Assembly: GCA_040218145.1 (NCBI GenBank)
Contig: JAVJQK010000028.1
Coordinates: 1-64,000 of the forward strand
Reading direction: 5' to 3'
DNA: 64,000 nucleotides
Source: Sandaracinaceae bacterium
GTDB taxonomy: Bacteria; Myxococcota_A; Polyangia; Polyangiales; Sandaracinaceae
The notes under the pieces are model-generated. The model did not search any database. It saw only the letters and a program-made list of their open reading frames with translations, and was not told where the DNA came from. Positions 49,565-61,702 of this stretch are shown piece after piece. The stretch's first letter is position 1. Every line of letters begins with the position of its first letter. A program made the translations under genes and the position numbers.

Positions 49565-50382
49565 CACGGTCCGAGCACGCTCAGGAGCAGCTGGGTGAGG
49601 ATCGCGTTGGCGACGAGCACCGCGATCGAGACCGCGACCACCGCCGTCGTCGTGGAGCGGCCGACGCCCTCGGTCCCGCCGCGCGTCCGCATGCCGAAGT
49701 GACAGCCGAGGAGCGTCACGAGGAAGCCGAACACGGGCGTCTTCGCGATGCCGCTGACGAGATCCTCGAGGTCGATCGTGTCGATCGCGGTCGAGAGGAA
49801 GAAGGGCATCGAGATGCCGAAGGTCACCTTGCAGACGATCATCGCGCTGCCGATGCCGAGCACGATCGCGAAGCACGCAAGCAGGGGCATCAGCAACGTC
49901 CCGGCGAGCACGCGCGGCACGACGAGCTTGCGGATGGGGTCGGCGCCGAGCGCGCGGATGGCGTCGATCTGCTCGGTCACCGCCATCGAGCCGAGCTCCG
50001 CCGCGATGCCCGCCGCGATCCGGCTGCCGACCACCAGGGAGGTCAGCGAGGGCGCGAGCTCCCGGACCATGCTCAGCCCGACGATCCGCCCGACGCTGTC
50101 CCGGGCGCCGAAGCGCTCGAGCGAGTAGGCGAACTGGATCGCCATGACGATGCCGACGAAGATGGCGGTGGCCGCGGCGATGCCGAAGCTCTTCACGCCG
50201 AGCTGCTCCATCTGGTAGACGAACGCGCGCGGCTCGAAGCGCGTAGTGAAGAGGGCGCGGACGGCGCGGAAGGAGAGCCGGGTGACGCCGCCCGCCTGCC
50301 GCATGAAGGCCATCACGCGGCGGCCCTGACCCCGGAACACGCGGTCGAAGAAGCCGGCGCGCGCCTTCGCCTGCGCGGTCAC
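49564..50382 (-). CDS. mlaE: MlaE-family lipid transport permease
   Basis: The 272-residue permease has the MlaE/TRIGALACTOSYLDIACYLGLYCEROL1 block SMVRELAPSLTSLVVGSRIA, GIAAELGSMAVTEQIDAIRA and LGADPIRKLVVPRVLAG, plus about five helices. These proteins pair with MlaF ATPases to move phospholipids between inner and outer membranes. No MlaF, MlaD or MlaC is encoded here. GTG start overlaps the lipoprotein stop (GTGA). Confidence 0.9.
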   Translation of the reverse strand: MTAQAKARAGFFDRVFRGQGRRVMAFMRQAGGVTRLSFRAVRALFTTRFEPRAFVYQMEQLGVKSFGIAAATAIFVGIVMAIQFAYSLERFGARDSVGRIVGLSMVRELAPSLTSLVVGSRIAAGIAAELGSMAVTEQIDAIRALGADPIRKLVVPRVLAGTLLMPLLACFAIVLGIGSAMIVCKVTFGISMPFFLSTAIDTIDLEDLVSGIAKTPVFGFLVTLLGCHFGMRTRGGTEGVGRSTTTAVVAVSIAVLVANAILTQLLLSVLGP

Positions 50383-50885
50383 GGCGTCCCCACGTCCGTG
50401 CTGAACTCACCCACGAAGCGCTCGAACACGCGAGAGGCCTCGTCGAAGGCCTCCGCGTGCGTCACGAGCGCGAAGTCGTACGTGCACTCGTCCTTCTTCA
50501 TCACGTAGAGCAGCAGCTCGCGGGGGACGCCGTCGAGCCGCGCGCGGACGTGGGAGCGCAGCGCCTCGCGGCCGTCCATCGGGACGCGATCGCTGCTGAC
50601 CCAGTCCCGGTCGGTGAAGCCGATGAGGAGGTGATTGGTCAGCGACGTCAGGGGCACGTCCTGGAACGGATCGCAGGTCGAGTTGACTTGCACCACCGCC
50701 TCGAGCGCATCGTGGTGCCAGGCGAGGTCGTTCTGGTCGACGCCGATCCGGTCCCAGCCCTCGCCGAGGTCGCCGATGCGATAGCGCGCCTCGCCGTCGG
50801 CGTACACCCCGCCGGTCAACGTCGCGCCGCCTCCACACGCGCCGAGGAGGATCGCGAAGGGGACCGCCAGCAGGTGCCGTCGCAT
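50379..50885 (-). CDS. Lipoprotein heading the lipid transport operon
   Basis: The 168-residue protein has the lipobox AILLGACGGG and a mature domain of about 145 residues with no recognised motif (RIGDLGEGWDRIGVDQNDLA, RELLLYVMKKDECTYDFALV). It may be the outer-membrane or periplasmic part of the transporter. The ATG at 50885 was chosen by the lipobox. The region upstream to 50945 is the likely promoter. Confidence 0.7.
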   Translation of the reverse strand: MRRHLLAVPFAILLGACGGGATLTGGVYADGEARYRIGDLGEGWDRIGVDQNDLAWHHDALEAVVQVNSTCDPFQDVPLTSLTNHLLIGFTDRDWVSSDRVPMDGREALRSHVRARLDGVPRELLLYVMKKDECTYDFALVTHAEAFDEASRVFERFVGEFSTDVGTP

Positions 50886-50945
50886 CGGCACGGATATAGG
50901 CGGCCCCCCCCAGCGGCGCAATGACGCGCCCTCCGAGCGAGGGCG

Positions 50946-51581
50946 TCAGTCGATGGCGGCGGCGGGGAGGGACGCGGTCAGCTCGCGCAGGTGCGGGACG
51001 CGGGACTCGAGGAGGGGGAGCTGGCGGCGGAGGATGGTCTGCGTGACGTCCTGGAGCGGCAGGGTGAAGAAGAAGCAGAGGTTGTGGAGGATCCAGCGGT
51101 CCGCCTGCAGGATGGACAGGCCGTCCGGGTCGCTGCCGACCTCGGGGATGGAGCCCCGCTCCAGCTCCTCGAGGAGGCGGCGCGTGCCGTGCTGGTAGGC
51201 GTCGACCTCGAGGGGGCCGAAGTCCACGTGGAGGAGGGCGTAGACGCCCGCGGCGACCAGCCGGCGGTAGACCGGGAGCTGCTCGCAGACGAGGTGGTAG
51301 CCGAGCTCGTGGGCCTCCTCCTCGCCGAGGCCCTCCTCGAAGCCCCAGCTGCCGTCGCCGCTCGCGTCTCGTCCGCAGAAGACGACGAGCTGGCTCTCGT
51401 CTCCCGTTCGTCGGACGGCGGCCAGCATCTCGAGATCGAGCGGCGCGGTGGTCGGACCCTCCCGCCGGTATCGCTCGAGCCGGTCGCGGCCCACCCGGAC
51501 TCGCTCCGTCGGTGAGAGGATCCAGGCTTTGCGCACACCCGCCGTCGTGTCGATGCTGCGTTCTTCGACGCGTAGGCCCAT
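50946..51581 (-). CDS. Hypothetical protein (211 aa)
   Basis: A soluble-looking, acidic protein with predicted mixed alpha/beta structure (VRVGRDRLERYRREGPTTAP, ELGYHLVCEQLPVYRRLVAA, DRWILHNLCFFFTLPLQDVT). No leader, membrane helix or recognised motif. Genes on both sides face the same way but with 60-80 base gaps; operon membership is unclear. Confidence 0.6.
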   Translation of the reverse strand: MGLRVEERSIDTTAGVRKAWILSPTERVRVGRDRLERYRREGPTTAPLDLEMLAAVRRTGDESQLVVFCGRDASGDGSWGFEEGLGEEEAHELGYHLVCEQLPVYRRLVAAGVYALLHVDFGPLEVDAYQHGTRRLLEELERGSIPEVGSDPDGLSILQADRWILHNLCFFFTLPLQDVTQTILRRQLPLLESRVPHLRELTASLPAAAID

Positions 51582-51662
51582 CCCCCGTGGAGGCTCCTCT
51601 CCCTCGCCCTCAGCGTAGCGGCTGGGTCCCTCGGCACAAGGGTGGCTGAGCCCGGATCCGGC

Positions 51663-53741
51663 TCAAACGAGCCCCTCGTCGAGGCGCCGCATGCCCTCGA
51701 GCAGCAAGCCCTCGGCGGAGGCATGGATCACCCGCGCGGGCGGCTCGAAGCGGGGGTCGAGGGTGAAGCGGCCGCGGTCGAGCTTCAGCAGGGCGTAGAA
51801 GGCCTCCTCGCCCGTGCGCTCTCCGAAGCGCGCGTCGTGGATCTGACCCTCGCAGAAGTGGATCTCGCCGCGCTTGGCGCCGGCCACGATCTGGAGCCGC
51901 CCCCCGCGCCGCCCGTTGGCGAGGATCTGCACGACGTCGGGCAGCGACATCTCCTCGAGCGATCCGCTGACGCCGCTGGCCTCCTGGCGAGACGCGCCCT
52001 CCACCGCCTGGCCCGCCTTGGTCGCGACGACCTCGGGCGAGGCCGGCTTGACGACGTAGTCGGTCGCGCCGAGCTCGAACCCCTTGGTGACGGACTCGCG
52101 GTCCGCCCGACCGGTCAGGAACAGCACCGCCGGTCGGTCCGTCTCGCCGAGCTCTCGCACGCGCTCCATGAGCGTGAAGCCCTCGCCGCCCGCGCTCAGG
52201 TCCACCTCGGTCACGATGACCTCGGGCGGGCGCTCCGCGAGGAGGGCGAGCGCGGCCGGGAGCTCGCGCGCCACCTCGACCGCGAACCCGTGCTCGATGA
52301 GGCGCATCTCGAGCACCGTCGTCTCCTCGGGGTCGGGATCCACGATCAGCACCCGCGGGCGCGTGCCGAGCCGCTCCGCGCCGTCGTCGCCGACGACCAC
52401 GTGCCGCAGGAGATCCACGAGCGTCGGGTCGAAGAGCTCGCCGCCGAGCTCCTTGAGCACGCTGAGCGCCTGGGGGATCGAGAGCACGCGGCGGTAGGGG
52501 TTCTTCGAGTTGGTCGTCAGGTCGGAGTAGGTCTCGACGATGGCGAGGACCCGCGCGCCGTAGGGGATGTCCTTGCCCGCGAGCCGATCGGGGAGGCCTT
52601 TGCCGTCGAAGCGCTCATAGAGGTGACCGAGGATCTTCTTCGTGTCGGGGGGGAGCTGGGCCGAGGCAAAGAGCTTGACCGGGGACAGGCGCGACTTGGT
52701 GGCGCGGCCGCGGTGGCCTTCGTGGCGCGCGACGTTGAGCGCCGTGAGGTGGAGATCTCCTCCGGTCTTGCCGAGGTCGTGGATGTAGGCCGCGACGACG
52801 AGCGCGTGCCGGTCGGCGCCGCTCAGCCCGACCCGCTCCGCCACGAGTCGGCAGAGGCGCGCCACCTGACCGCTGTGCCCTCGCAGCTCGCCGCGATCGC
52901 GGTCGAGGAGGGACACGAAGACGTTCAGGGTCTCGAGGTAGTCGTCGAGCGAGACGCGGGGCGTCTCGTCGGTGCCCGAGAGCGGAGAGTCGATCGGGAT
53001 GGTGCCCTCGAGGGGGACCGGCGCCGGCAGCGGCGCGGGCGCGACCTGCGGCGCCGGCTCACGGGGCGCGACGCGCGCGGTGGGCGGCGCGTCGGCCGGC
53101 GGCGGATCGATCGCGGGCCCCATGAAGGCGAACGGGTCGGCGAAGTCCGCGTCTCCGTGCTGGGCGCTGCCGCTCGCGGTGACGCTGCCGAACTGGCCGC
53201 CCTGCGACGGCGCGCTCGGGCCGCCGACCCGCGTGGTCTCGAACGGATCGAGCTCGCCGTAGTCCGGCATCTCGCGCGCGAAGAGCTCCTCGAAGGCGCG
53301 GGCGTGTCCGGCGTAGAACTTCTCGATGGCGGCGGCGATCGCCGCGGGGCGCGCCACCAGTGAGCGGACCTCGCGCACGCCGCTCACGACCTGCACCTGC
53401 TTCTCCAGATCGTCCTCGCCGGGTGCGGCGACCACGATCGAGAGCTGCTGTGCTCGCCGGTCGAAGACGACGGGGAAGACCTGAAGGCGCTCGGCGAGCT
53501 TGCGCGGGATGCGCTCGAGCGTCTTGCGTTCGATGTTCGCCTTGCTCAGCCGCTCGGTGGAGACGAAGCGCGTCTGGTAGTGCGACGCGAGGAGCTTGAG
53601 CAGCTCGGCCTCTCTCATCGCGCCCGTGTCGAGGATGGCCTCCTCGACCCGGTCGCCGGTGCGCTGCGCTTGATGCAGGGCTCCCTCGTACTGCGCTGGC
53701 GTCAAGACGCCACGCTCCTTCAACCACGAGAGCACATGCAT
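51663..53741 (-). CDS. MshEN-HD-GYP-receiver-DUF4388 signalling protein, degenerate
   Basis: The 692-residue protein has an N-terminal T2SSE_N/MshEN-like part (about 1-150, possible c-di-GMP binding) and a Pro-rich linker. An HD-GYP-like domain (about 270-430) follows, with HD at 321-322 but LYERFDGKGLPDRLAG in place of the HHExxDGxGYP motif. A receiver (about 445-570) has VTEVDL so that the acceptor Asp is Glu512. The C-terminus (about 585-690, LEEMSLPDVVQILANGRRGG) is DUF4388/PATAN-like. It is unlikely to degrade c-di-GMP; more probably a binding scaffold. Start at ATG 53741. Confidence 0.75.
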   Translation of the reverse strand: MHVLSWLKERGVLTPAQYEGALHQAQRTGDRVEEAILDTGAMREAELLKLLASHYQTRFVSTERLSKANIERKTLERIPRKLAERLQVFPVVFDRRAQQLSIVVAAPGEDDLEKQVQVVSGVREVRSLVARPAAIAAAIEKFYAGHARAFEELFAREMPDYGELDPFETTRVGGPSAPSQGGQFGSVTASGSAQHGDADFADPFAFMGPAIDPPPADAPPTARVAPREPAPQVAPAPLPAPVPLEGTIPIDSPLSGTDETPRVSLDDYLETLNVFVSLLDRDRGELRGHSGQVARLCRLVAERVGLSGADRHALVVAAYIHDLGKTGGDLHLTALNVARHEGHRGRATKSRLSPVKLFASAQLPPDTKKILGHLYERFDGKGLPDRLAGKDIPYGARVLAIVETYSDLTTNSKNPYRRVLSIPQALSVLKELGGELFDPTLVDLLRHVVVGDDGAERLGTRPRVLIVDPDPEETTVLEMRLIEHGFAVEVARELPAALALLAERPPEVIVTEVDLSAGGEGFTLMERVRELGETDRPAVLFLTGRADRESVTKGFELGATDYVVKPASPEVVATKAGQAVEGASRQEASGVSGSLEEMSLPDVVQILANGRRGGRLQIVAGAKRGEIHFCEGQIHDARFGERTGEEAFYALLKLDRGRFTLDPRFEPPARVIHASAEGLLLEGMRRLDEGLV

Positions 53742-53849
53742 GCCCCGTGGACGATCCGCTCCGAGCGCACGAGAGCCGCCGCGCACGCCGAGAGTCTAGC
53801 AGCCCGGAGAAGCCCTGAGCCCGAAGTATTTGAGGCCGCCGCGCAGTGG

Positions 53850-54632
53850 TCAGGGGGCGCGCTGGAGCAGCACCCAGCCCGCGCCGGCCGCGGCGGCGAC
53901 GAAGACCGCGAGCGCGAGTGTGCGTCGGCGCCTGGGGGCCGCGCGCGCCTGACCCCGCTCGGCGCGCAGGCCCGGGCCGACGACCACGCCCACCGCGAGG
54001 GCGGCGACGAGCGCCGCGACCACGCTCGTGAGCACGGCCGCGTCGTCCGCCGCGTCCCCCCAGAGCGCCGCCTGGCTCTGACGATCCGTCCACGCCGGCG
54101 CCACCACCGCCACGCCGAACGCGCCGACGGCGGTCGAGCCGAGCAGCGCCCGCCGCAGCCACCGGCGCGCGCGCGGCTCGGACACCGGCTCCTTGCCGAC
54201 GATCGTCTGGGCGACCGCGGGCTTCACCTTCATCGGCCGCCCGAGCGCGTGGGTCGCCGCCGCCAGGTAGGCGAGCATCGACAGGGCCCCGAGCAACGAG
54301 GTCGGCAGATCCAGGACCTCGCGCTCGACCAGGGCCGGGCGGAGCGCGACGGGGAGCGCCAGCGCCACCGGGCCGGCGGCCAGCAGCACCCAGCGCGCGG
54401 CCTCTCTCCGCGCGCGCGCGTTCAGCACGAGCCCGGAGGTCAGCGCGGCCACGGGGACCGAGGCGTACAGCACATCGGTGAGCCCGAGGTCACCCATCCG
54501 GCCCAGCGGGAACGCGACGATCACCACCCAGGCGTTCAGTCCGAGCAGGCCGATGCGCCACGCGTCCGCCGCGTCCGCGCTCCGGCGGGCGGAGGCGGTT
54601 TCCAACGAAGCTGTATGGGGATCGGCGCTCAT
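53850..54632 (-). CDS. Multi-pass membrane protein, unknown
   Basis: The 260-residue protein has about six hydrophobic helices (WRIGLLGLNAWVVIVAFPLG, VPVAALTSGLVLNA, WVLLAAGPVALALPVAL, LLGALSMLAYLAAATHAL, LLGSTAVGAFGVAVVAPAW, VVAALVAALAVGVVVGP) and a basic loop. No motif is recognised. It diverges from the kinase gene at 54649 with only 16 bases between starts, so promoters must overlap the coding ends. Confidence 0.65.
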   Translation of the reverse strand: MSADPHTASLETASARRSADAADAWRIGLLGLNAWVVIVAFPLGRMGDLGLTDVLYASVPVAALTSGLVLNARARREAARWVLLAAGPVALALPVALRPALVEREVLDLPTSLLGALSMLAYLAAATHALGRPMKVKPAVAQTIVGKEPVSEPRARRWLRRALLGSTAVGAFGVAVVAPAWTDRQSQAALWGDAADDAAVLTSVVAALVAALAVGVVVGPGLRAERGQARAAPRRRRTLALAVFVAAAAGAGWVLLQRAP

Positions 54633-54648
54633 GAGCTAGACTGCACGC

Positions 54649-57678
<3,030 letters not shown>

Positions 57679-57760
57679 GCTGGCTCACGACGCGCGCGCC
57701 CGTGATCGTCCTCACGTCGCGGGGATCGCGGGGTCTCCTCGCTCCGCACCCGTCGGTTGG

Positions 57761-57790
57761 TTGCGTGACCGAGCGGGCCATTGCTACCTT
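57761..57790 (+). promoter_or_regulatory. Candidate promoter of the protease pair
   Basis: TTGCGT (57761-57766), 18 bases, TACCTT (57785-57790), then about 114 bases to the ATG at 57905. Weak -10, moderate -35. Confidence 0.4.
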
Positions 57791-57904
57791 CCCGCCGCCT
57801 CCGAATGGCGGGGTGCGAGCAGGCTCGAGCGTTGGCGGACGATCGAACCAGAGCGCGCCCTCCGCGGCGGAGTGCATCGGATGGTTGGTGGATCGGAGGC
57901 TCGA

Positions 57905-59803
57905 ATGAACCGTGAATCGGTGCGCGCTCCCGCGCTCGCTGGGCGCTCTCTCGTGCTGACCCTCGTGGTCGCGCTGGCAGGTTGTACGGCGCCCGTGGGC
58001 GACGTCGGCGACCTCGGAGAGGCGTCGGCCCCCATCGTCAACGGCACCCGCGGCGGCAACCGCGCGGTGGTCGTTCTGCAGAACTATCGCTCCGGCGGCC
58101 TCTGCACGGGCAGCTTGATCGCCGAGCGTGTCGTCCTGACCGCGAAGCACTGCGTGCAGGAGGCGTTCGACGATGGCCCGGTGCAGCCGAGCGACATCGT
58201 CGTCGGCGTGGGCGACTCGATCCGCGGGCTGAGCAGCGTGCTGCGCGTGCAGTCGATCACCGCGACGCCCGGCCGCTACACGACGGACTCGCGCGGCGGC
58301 GTCGGGCGCGATCTCATCGGCGTCGACGTGGCGGTCATGGTGCTGCAGACGGGCGTCTCCGGCGTCGAGACCCTGCCCATCATGCGCGACAGCCACACCA
58401 CGTTGGGCGGCCAGCAGATCACGGCCGTGGGCTTCGGCCAGACCCCGGCGGGCGAGGTCGGCATCAAGTACACGGCGATGGGCCGCGTGCAGGGCACCGA
58501 CGCTCGCCTCATCTACGTCGGCCCCCTGACCTGTCAGGGCGACAGCGGCGGCCCCGCGATCACCGAGGCGGGCGAGGTCGCGGGCGTGGTGAGCTTCGGC
58601 GCTGGCGGCTGCGGGAGCGGCTACGGCGCGTACAACGCCATCTTCCCGTTCCTCGATCTCATCGACGGCGCGCTCGCCGAGGCCGGCGCGTGCCTCAACG
58701 ACGGCGAAGAGGTGTGCGACGGATCGGACAACGACTGCGACGACCTGGTCGACGAGACCTGCTCGCAGATCGGCGAGCCCTGCAGCCTCGACGGGGAGTG
58801 CGTCGGGCAGACCTGTCGCGACACGGACAGCGGGCGGATCTGCACCGTCCCCTGCGACCCGCTCCGCCCCGAGTTCGGCTGCGAGCCGGGCTTCTACTGC
58901 GCGTTCGCGGACGGCTGCGAGGGCTTCTGCGTCCCCCAGGTGGCCGAAGGGACCGCGTCGTTCGGCGACTCGTGCACGCGCAACGAGGACTGCGCGTCGC
59001 TCTTCTGCACCGACCCGGGCGACGGGCGCATGCGCTGCCTCTCGCCGTGTCGCGGCGACGACGGCATGTGTCTCGCGGGCGAGGCTTGCGCGGCGACCCC
59101 CGGGCGCTGCGGCGGCTGCGTCGACGCGGACATCCTGATCGGGGCGCGCGGCCTCGGCGAGGAGTGCGCGGAGGACGGCGACTGCGGCTCGGGCGACTGC
59201 TACGACGACGCGGGCCGGATGTACTGCACGCGGATGTGCGCCGCCGACGGCGACTGCCCGAGCGGCTACCACTGCCGCGGAGACAGCTGCGTGGCGGGTC
59301 CGCGCGGCGAGATCGGTGAGCCCTGCGTGGCGAACGAGGACTGTGTGTCCGGGACGTTCTGCGCCGCGCGCGGCGACGAGGCCTGGTGCACCCGGGTCTG
59401 CGGAGACGGCCACGAGGAGTGCCCGGGCGGCTTCGACTGCGTCCCCGCGGGCGGGACCTCGGTCTGCGCGCCCACGCTCGGACTCGTGGGCGAGTCGTGC
59501 GCGAGCAACACGGAGTGCGTCAGCGGCCTCTGCGCCATGCGCGGCGACTCGGGCACCTGCACGCGCATGTGCGGCGCGGACGCGCCCTGCGCCGCGGGCT
59601 TCGAGTGTCGTCGCACGGCAGACGGCGTCACCGCGGTCTGCGTCGCCCCCGAGCCGCCCACCACGGCGGGCGGCTGCGCGGCCTCGACGGTCGACCGGAG
59701 CTCTCCGCGCGCGCCTCTCTTCTTGCTGGGATTGGCGTTCGCCGCCATCGTGGCACTGCGGGGCCGCAGCGGTGGCCGCAACCAGCGCCGCTCGCGGCCG
59801 TAG
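57905..59803 (+). CDS. Cys-rich trypsin-like protease, MYXO-CTERM type, copy 1
   Basis: The 632-residue protein has a lipoprotein-like leader (LTLVVALAGCT) and a chymotrypsin-fold S1 domain (about 45-260). His82 in LTAKHCV, Asp in DVAVMVL and Ser in CQGDSGGP form the triad. Then come a metal-binding motif CDGSDNDCDDLVDE (MopE-like), many Cys-rich units (GEPCxxxxxC...), and the C-terminal end GGCAAS...LLGLAFAAIVALRGRS, the MYXO-CTERM pattern. ATG with GGAGG upstream. It is followed 9 bases later by a paralogue, so they form an operon. Secreted or surface-attached, possible role in predation. Confidence 0.85.
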   Translation: MNRESVRAPALAGRSLVLTLVVALAGCTAPVGDVGDLGEASAPIVNGTRGGNRAVVVLQNYRSGGLCTGSLIAERVVLTAKHCVQEAFDDGPVQPSDIVVGVGDSIRGLSSVLRVQSITATPGRYTTDSRGGVGRDLIGVDVAVMVLQTGVSGVETLPIMRDSHTTLGGQQITAVGFGQTPAGEVGIKYTAMGRVQGTDARLIYVGPLTCQGDSGGPAITEAGEVAGVVSFGAGGCGSGYGAYNAIFPFLDLIDGALAEAGACLNDGEEVCDGSDNDCDDLVDETCSQIGEPCSLDGECVGQTCRDTDSGRICTVPCDPLRPEFGCEPGFYCAFADGCEGFCVPQVAEGTASFGDSCTRNEDCASLFCTDPGDGRMRCLSPCRGDDGMCLAGEACAATPGRCGGCVDADILIGARGLGEECAEDGDCGSGDCYDDAGRMYCTRMCAADGDCPSGYHCRGDSCVAGPRGEIGEPCVANEDCVSGTFCAARGDEAWCTRVCGDGHEECPGGFDCVPAGGTSVCAPTLGLVGESCASNTECVSGLCAMRGDSGTCTRMCGADAPCAAGFECRRTADGVTAVCVAPEPPTTAGGCAASTVDRSSPRAPLFLLGLAFAAIVALRGRSGGRNQRRSRP

Positions 59804-59812
59804 GAGCTGACG

Positions 59813-61621
59813 ATGAAGTCGATCGCCAGGTGGTTCGTTGCCCTCTCCCTCACCGCTTGTGTCCCGATGGGGCCGGAGATCGGCGCGTCGGAAGACGCGA
59901 TCGTCGACGGAACCCTCGAGCGCGCGCGTGACGAGGTCGTCTTCCTCTATCGCCTCGACGGCGCGGCCTGCACCGGCTCGTTCATCTCGCCGCGCGTGGT
60001 GCTCACCGCGCACCACTGCGTGGCAGGGCGGAGCGGCGGGTTGGCGCCCGCGAGCAACTTCCGCATCTACGTCGGCTCCTCGACCCGATCGCTCACCGCG
60101 GAGTATCGCGTGAGCGAGGTCCGGCCCGTCCCGAACGCGGGGCTGAGCGGGCGCGAGCCCAACGACGTGGCGCTCCTCGTGCTCTCGAGCGCGGCGCGCG
60201 AGACCCCGCTCGAGATCGCGCGGACCAGCCCCCGCGATCTCTTCGGTCAGAGCGTCACGGCGGTCGGCTACGGCCAGACGCCGTCGGGCGGCTCGGGCAC
60301 CAAGTACACCACCCAGACCACCATCGAAGGCTACATGGGCGGGTTCATCTTCGTGCCCCCCAGCGTGTGCTCCGGCGACTCCGGCGGCCCGCTGATCGGC
60401 GCGGACGGCCTGGTCTACGGCGTGGCCAGCTTCATCTACAGCCCCGACGGACGCACCGAGCCTCGCTGCGGGACCGCGCCCGGGGCGTACAACGAGATCT
60501 TCCGCTTCGTCGACTTCATCGACGGCGTGCTGGCCGAGACCGGCACCTGCGTCCCGGACGCGGTCGAGGAGTGCAACGGCGAGGACGACGACTGCGACGA
60601 CGCGGTCGACGAGGGCTGCACGCCGCTCGGCGAGCCGTGCGCGAGCGGCGACGAGTGCGTCGGCGGGCTCTGCGACGACACCCCGATCGGGCGCGTCTGC
60701 ACCTCGGCCTGCGATCCGCTGCGGCCGGCCCAGGGCTGCTCGCCGGGCTTCTACTGCGGACGCCAGGGCTGCAACGGGTTCTGCCTCCCGGGCGAGCGCG
60801 GCGAGGGCCTCAACGACGCGGCGTGCGCGGCGGACACGGACTGCGCATCGCTCCACTGCGTCGATCCCGGCGACGGTCGGGCGCGTTGCCTCGACCCGTG
60901 CCGCGCGGACGCGGGGCTCTGCCTCGCCGGCGAGGTCTGCGCGGCGGCGGCCGGACAGTGCGGCGCGTGCGTGCCGCGGGGCCTCGTGGTCGGCGCGCGT
61001 GGCCTCGGGGAGCCGTGCGAAGACGACGAGGAGTGTCGCGGTGACTTCGTGTGCCACGAGTCGGCGGGGATCTCCGCCTGCGCCTCGGCGTGCGAGGCCG
61101 ACGACGACTGCGGCGACGGCTTCGAGTGCCGTGACGCGCTCTGCATCCGCGACCGCCGTCAGGGCGTGGGCGGGACGTGCGTCGTCAACGAAGACTGCGG
61201 CGACGGCATCTGCGCCGCCGCGGGCGATCGCCGCTGGTGCACGGCGCCGTGCAGCGGCGCGGACGACTGCCCGGCGGGCTTCGACTGCACGCCTGCGGGC
61301 GCCGCGATGGTCTGCGCCCCGACCGGCGCGCTCGAGGGCGAGCGCTGCGAGGGCAACGCCGACTGCGTGACCAACCTCTGCGCCGCGCTGCCGGGCGGAG
61401 AGTCCGTCTGCACGAGCATCTGCGACGCGGCCAACGCGTGCGCGCCGGGCTTCGAGTGCACGCGCACGGGCTCCTCGGCCGCAGCGGTGTGCATCCCGGC
61501 GACCCCGACCTCGACGTCGGGCGGGGGCTGCGCCGCGGCGTCGGGCAGCTCGTCCGGCTCGCTCCCCGGCGTCGCGCTCCTCGCGCTCGTCGCGCTGGGG
61601 CTGTTCTTCCGTCGTCGCTGA
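59813..61621 (+). CDS. Cys-rich trypsin-like protease, MYXO-CTERM type, copy 2
   Basis: The 602-residue protein has the same arrangement as copy 1: leader (ARWFVALSLTACV), S1 domain (LTAHHCV, NDVALLVL and CSGDSGGP), a CNGEDDDCDDAVDE metal-binding motif, Cys-rich repeats and the tail GGGCAAASGSSSGSLPG, hydrophobic helix, RRR. It is a tandem paralogue with weaker similarity in the loops, so substrate preference may differ. The ATG at 59813 follows AGGAG. Confidence 0.85.
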   Translation: MKSIARWFVALSLTACVPMGPEIGASEDAIVDGTLERARDEVVFLYRLDGAACTGSFISPRVVLTAHHCVAGRSGGLAPASNFRIYVGSSTRSLTAEYRVSEVRPVPNAGLSGREPNDVALLVLSSAARETPLEIARTSPRDLFGQSVTAVGYGQTPSGGSGTKYTTQTTIEGYMGGFIFVPPSVCSGDSGGPLIGADGLVYGVASFIYSPDGRTEPRCGTAPGAYNEIFRFVDFIDGVLAETGTCVPDAVEECNGEDDDCDDAVDEGCTPLGEPCASGDECVGGLCDDTPIGRVCTSACDPLRPAQGCSPGFYCGRQGCNGFCLPGERGEGLNDAACAADTDCASLHCVDPGDGRARCLDPCRADAGLCLAGEVCAAAAGQCGACVPRGLVVGARGLGEPCEDDEECRGDFVCHESAGISACASACEADDDCGDGFECRDALCIRDRRQGVGGTCVVNEDCGDGICAAAGDRRWCTAPCSGADDCPAGFDCTPAGAAMVCAPTGALEGERCEGNADCVTNLCAALPGGESVCTSICDAANACAPGFECTRTGSSAAAVCIPATPTSTSGGGCAAASGSSSGSLPGVALLALVALGLFFRRR

Positions 61622-61652
61622 TCTCCGACCGAGATCGAGCCGTGGCGCTCGG

Positions 61653-61688
61653 CGATCCATCGCGCGCATCTCTGCTGTGCGCTGCTAT
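61653..61688 (+). promoter_or_regulatory. 36-bp bipartite motif, copy 3 (likely promoter)
   Basis: CGATCCATCGCGCGCATCT, ten bases, CTGCTAT, ending 14 bases before the ATG at 61703. Same spacing as the copies at 104 and 16225. Confidence 0.5.
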
Positions 61689-61702
61689 GGTCGCCAGCGC
61701 CG

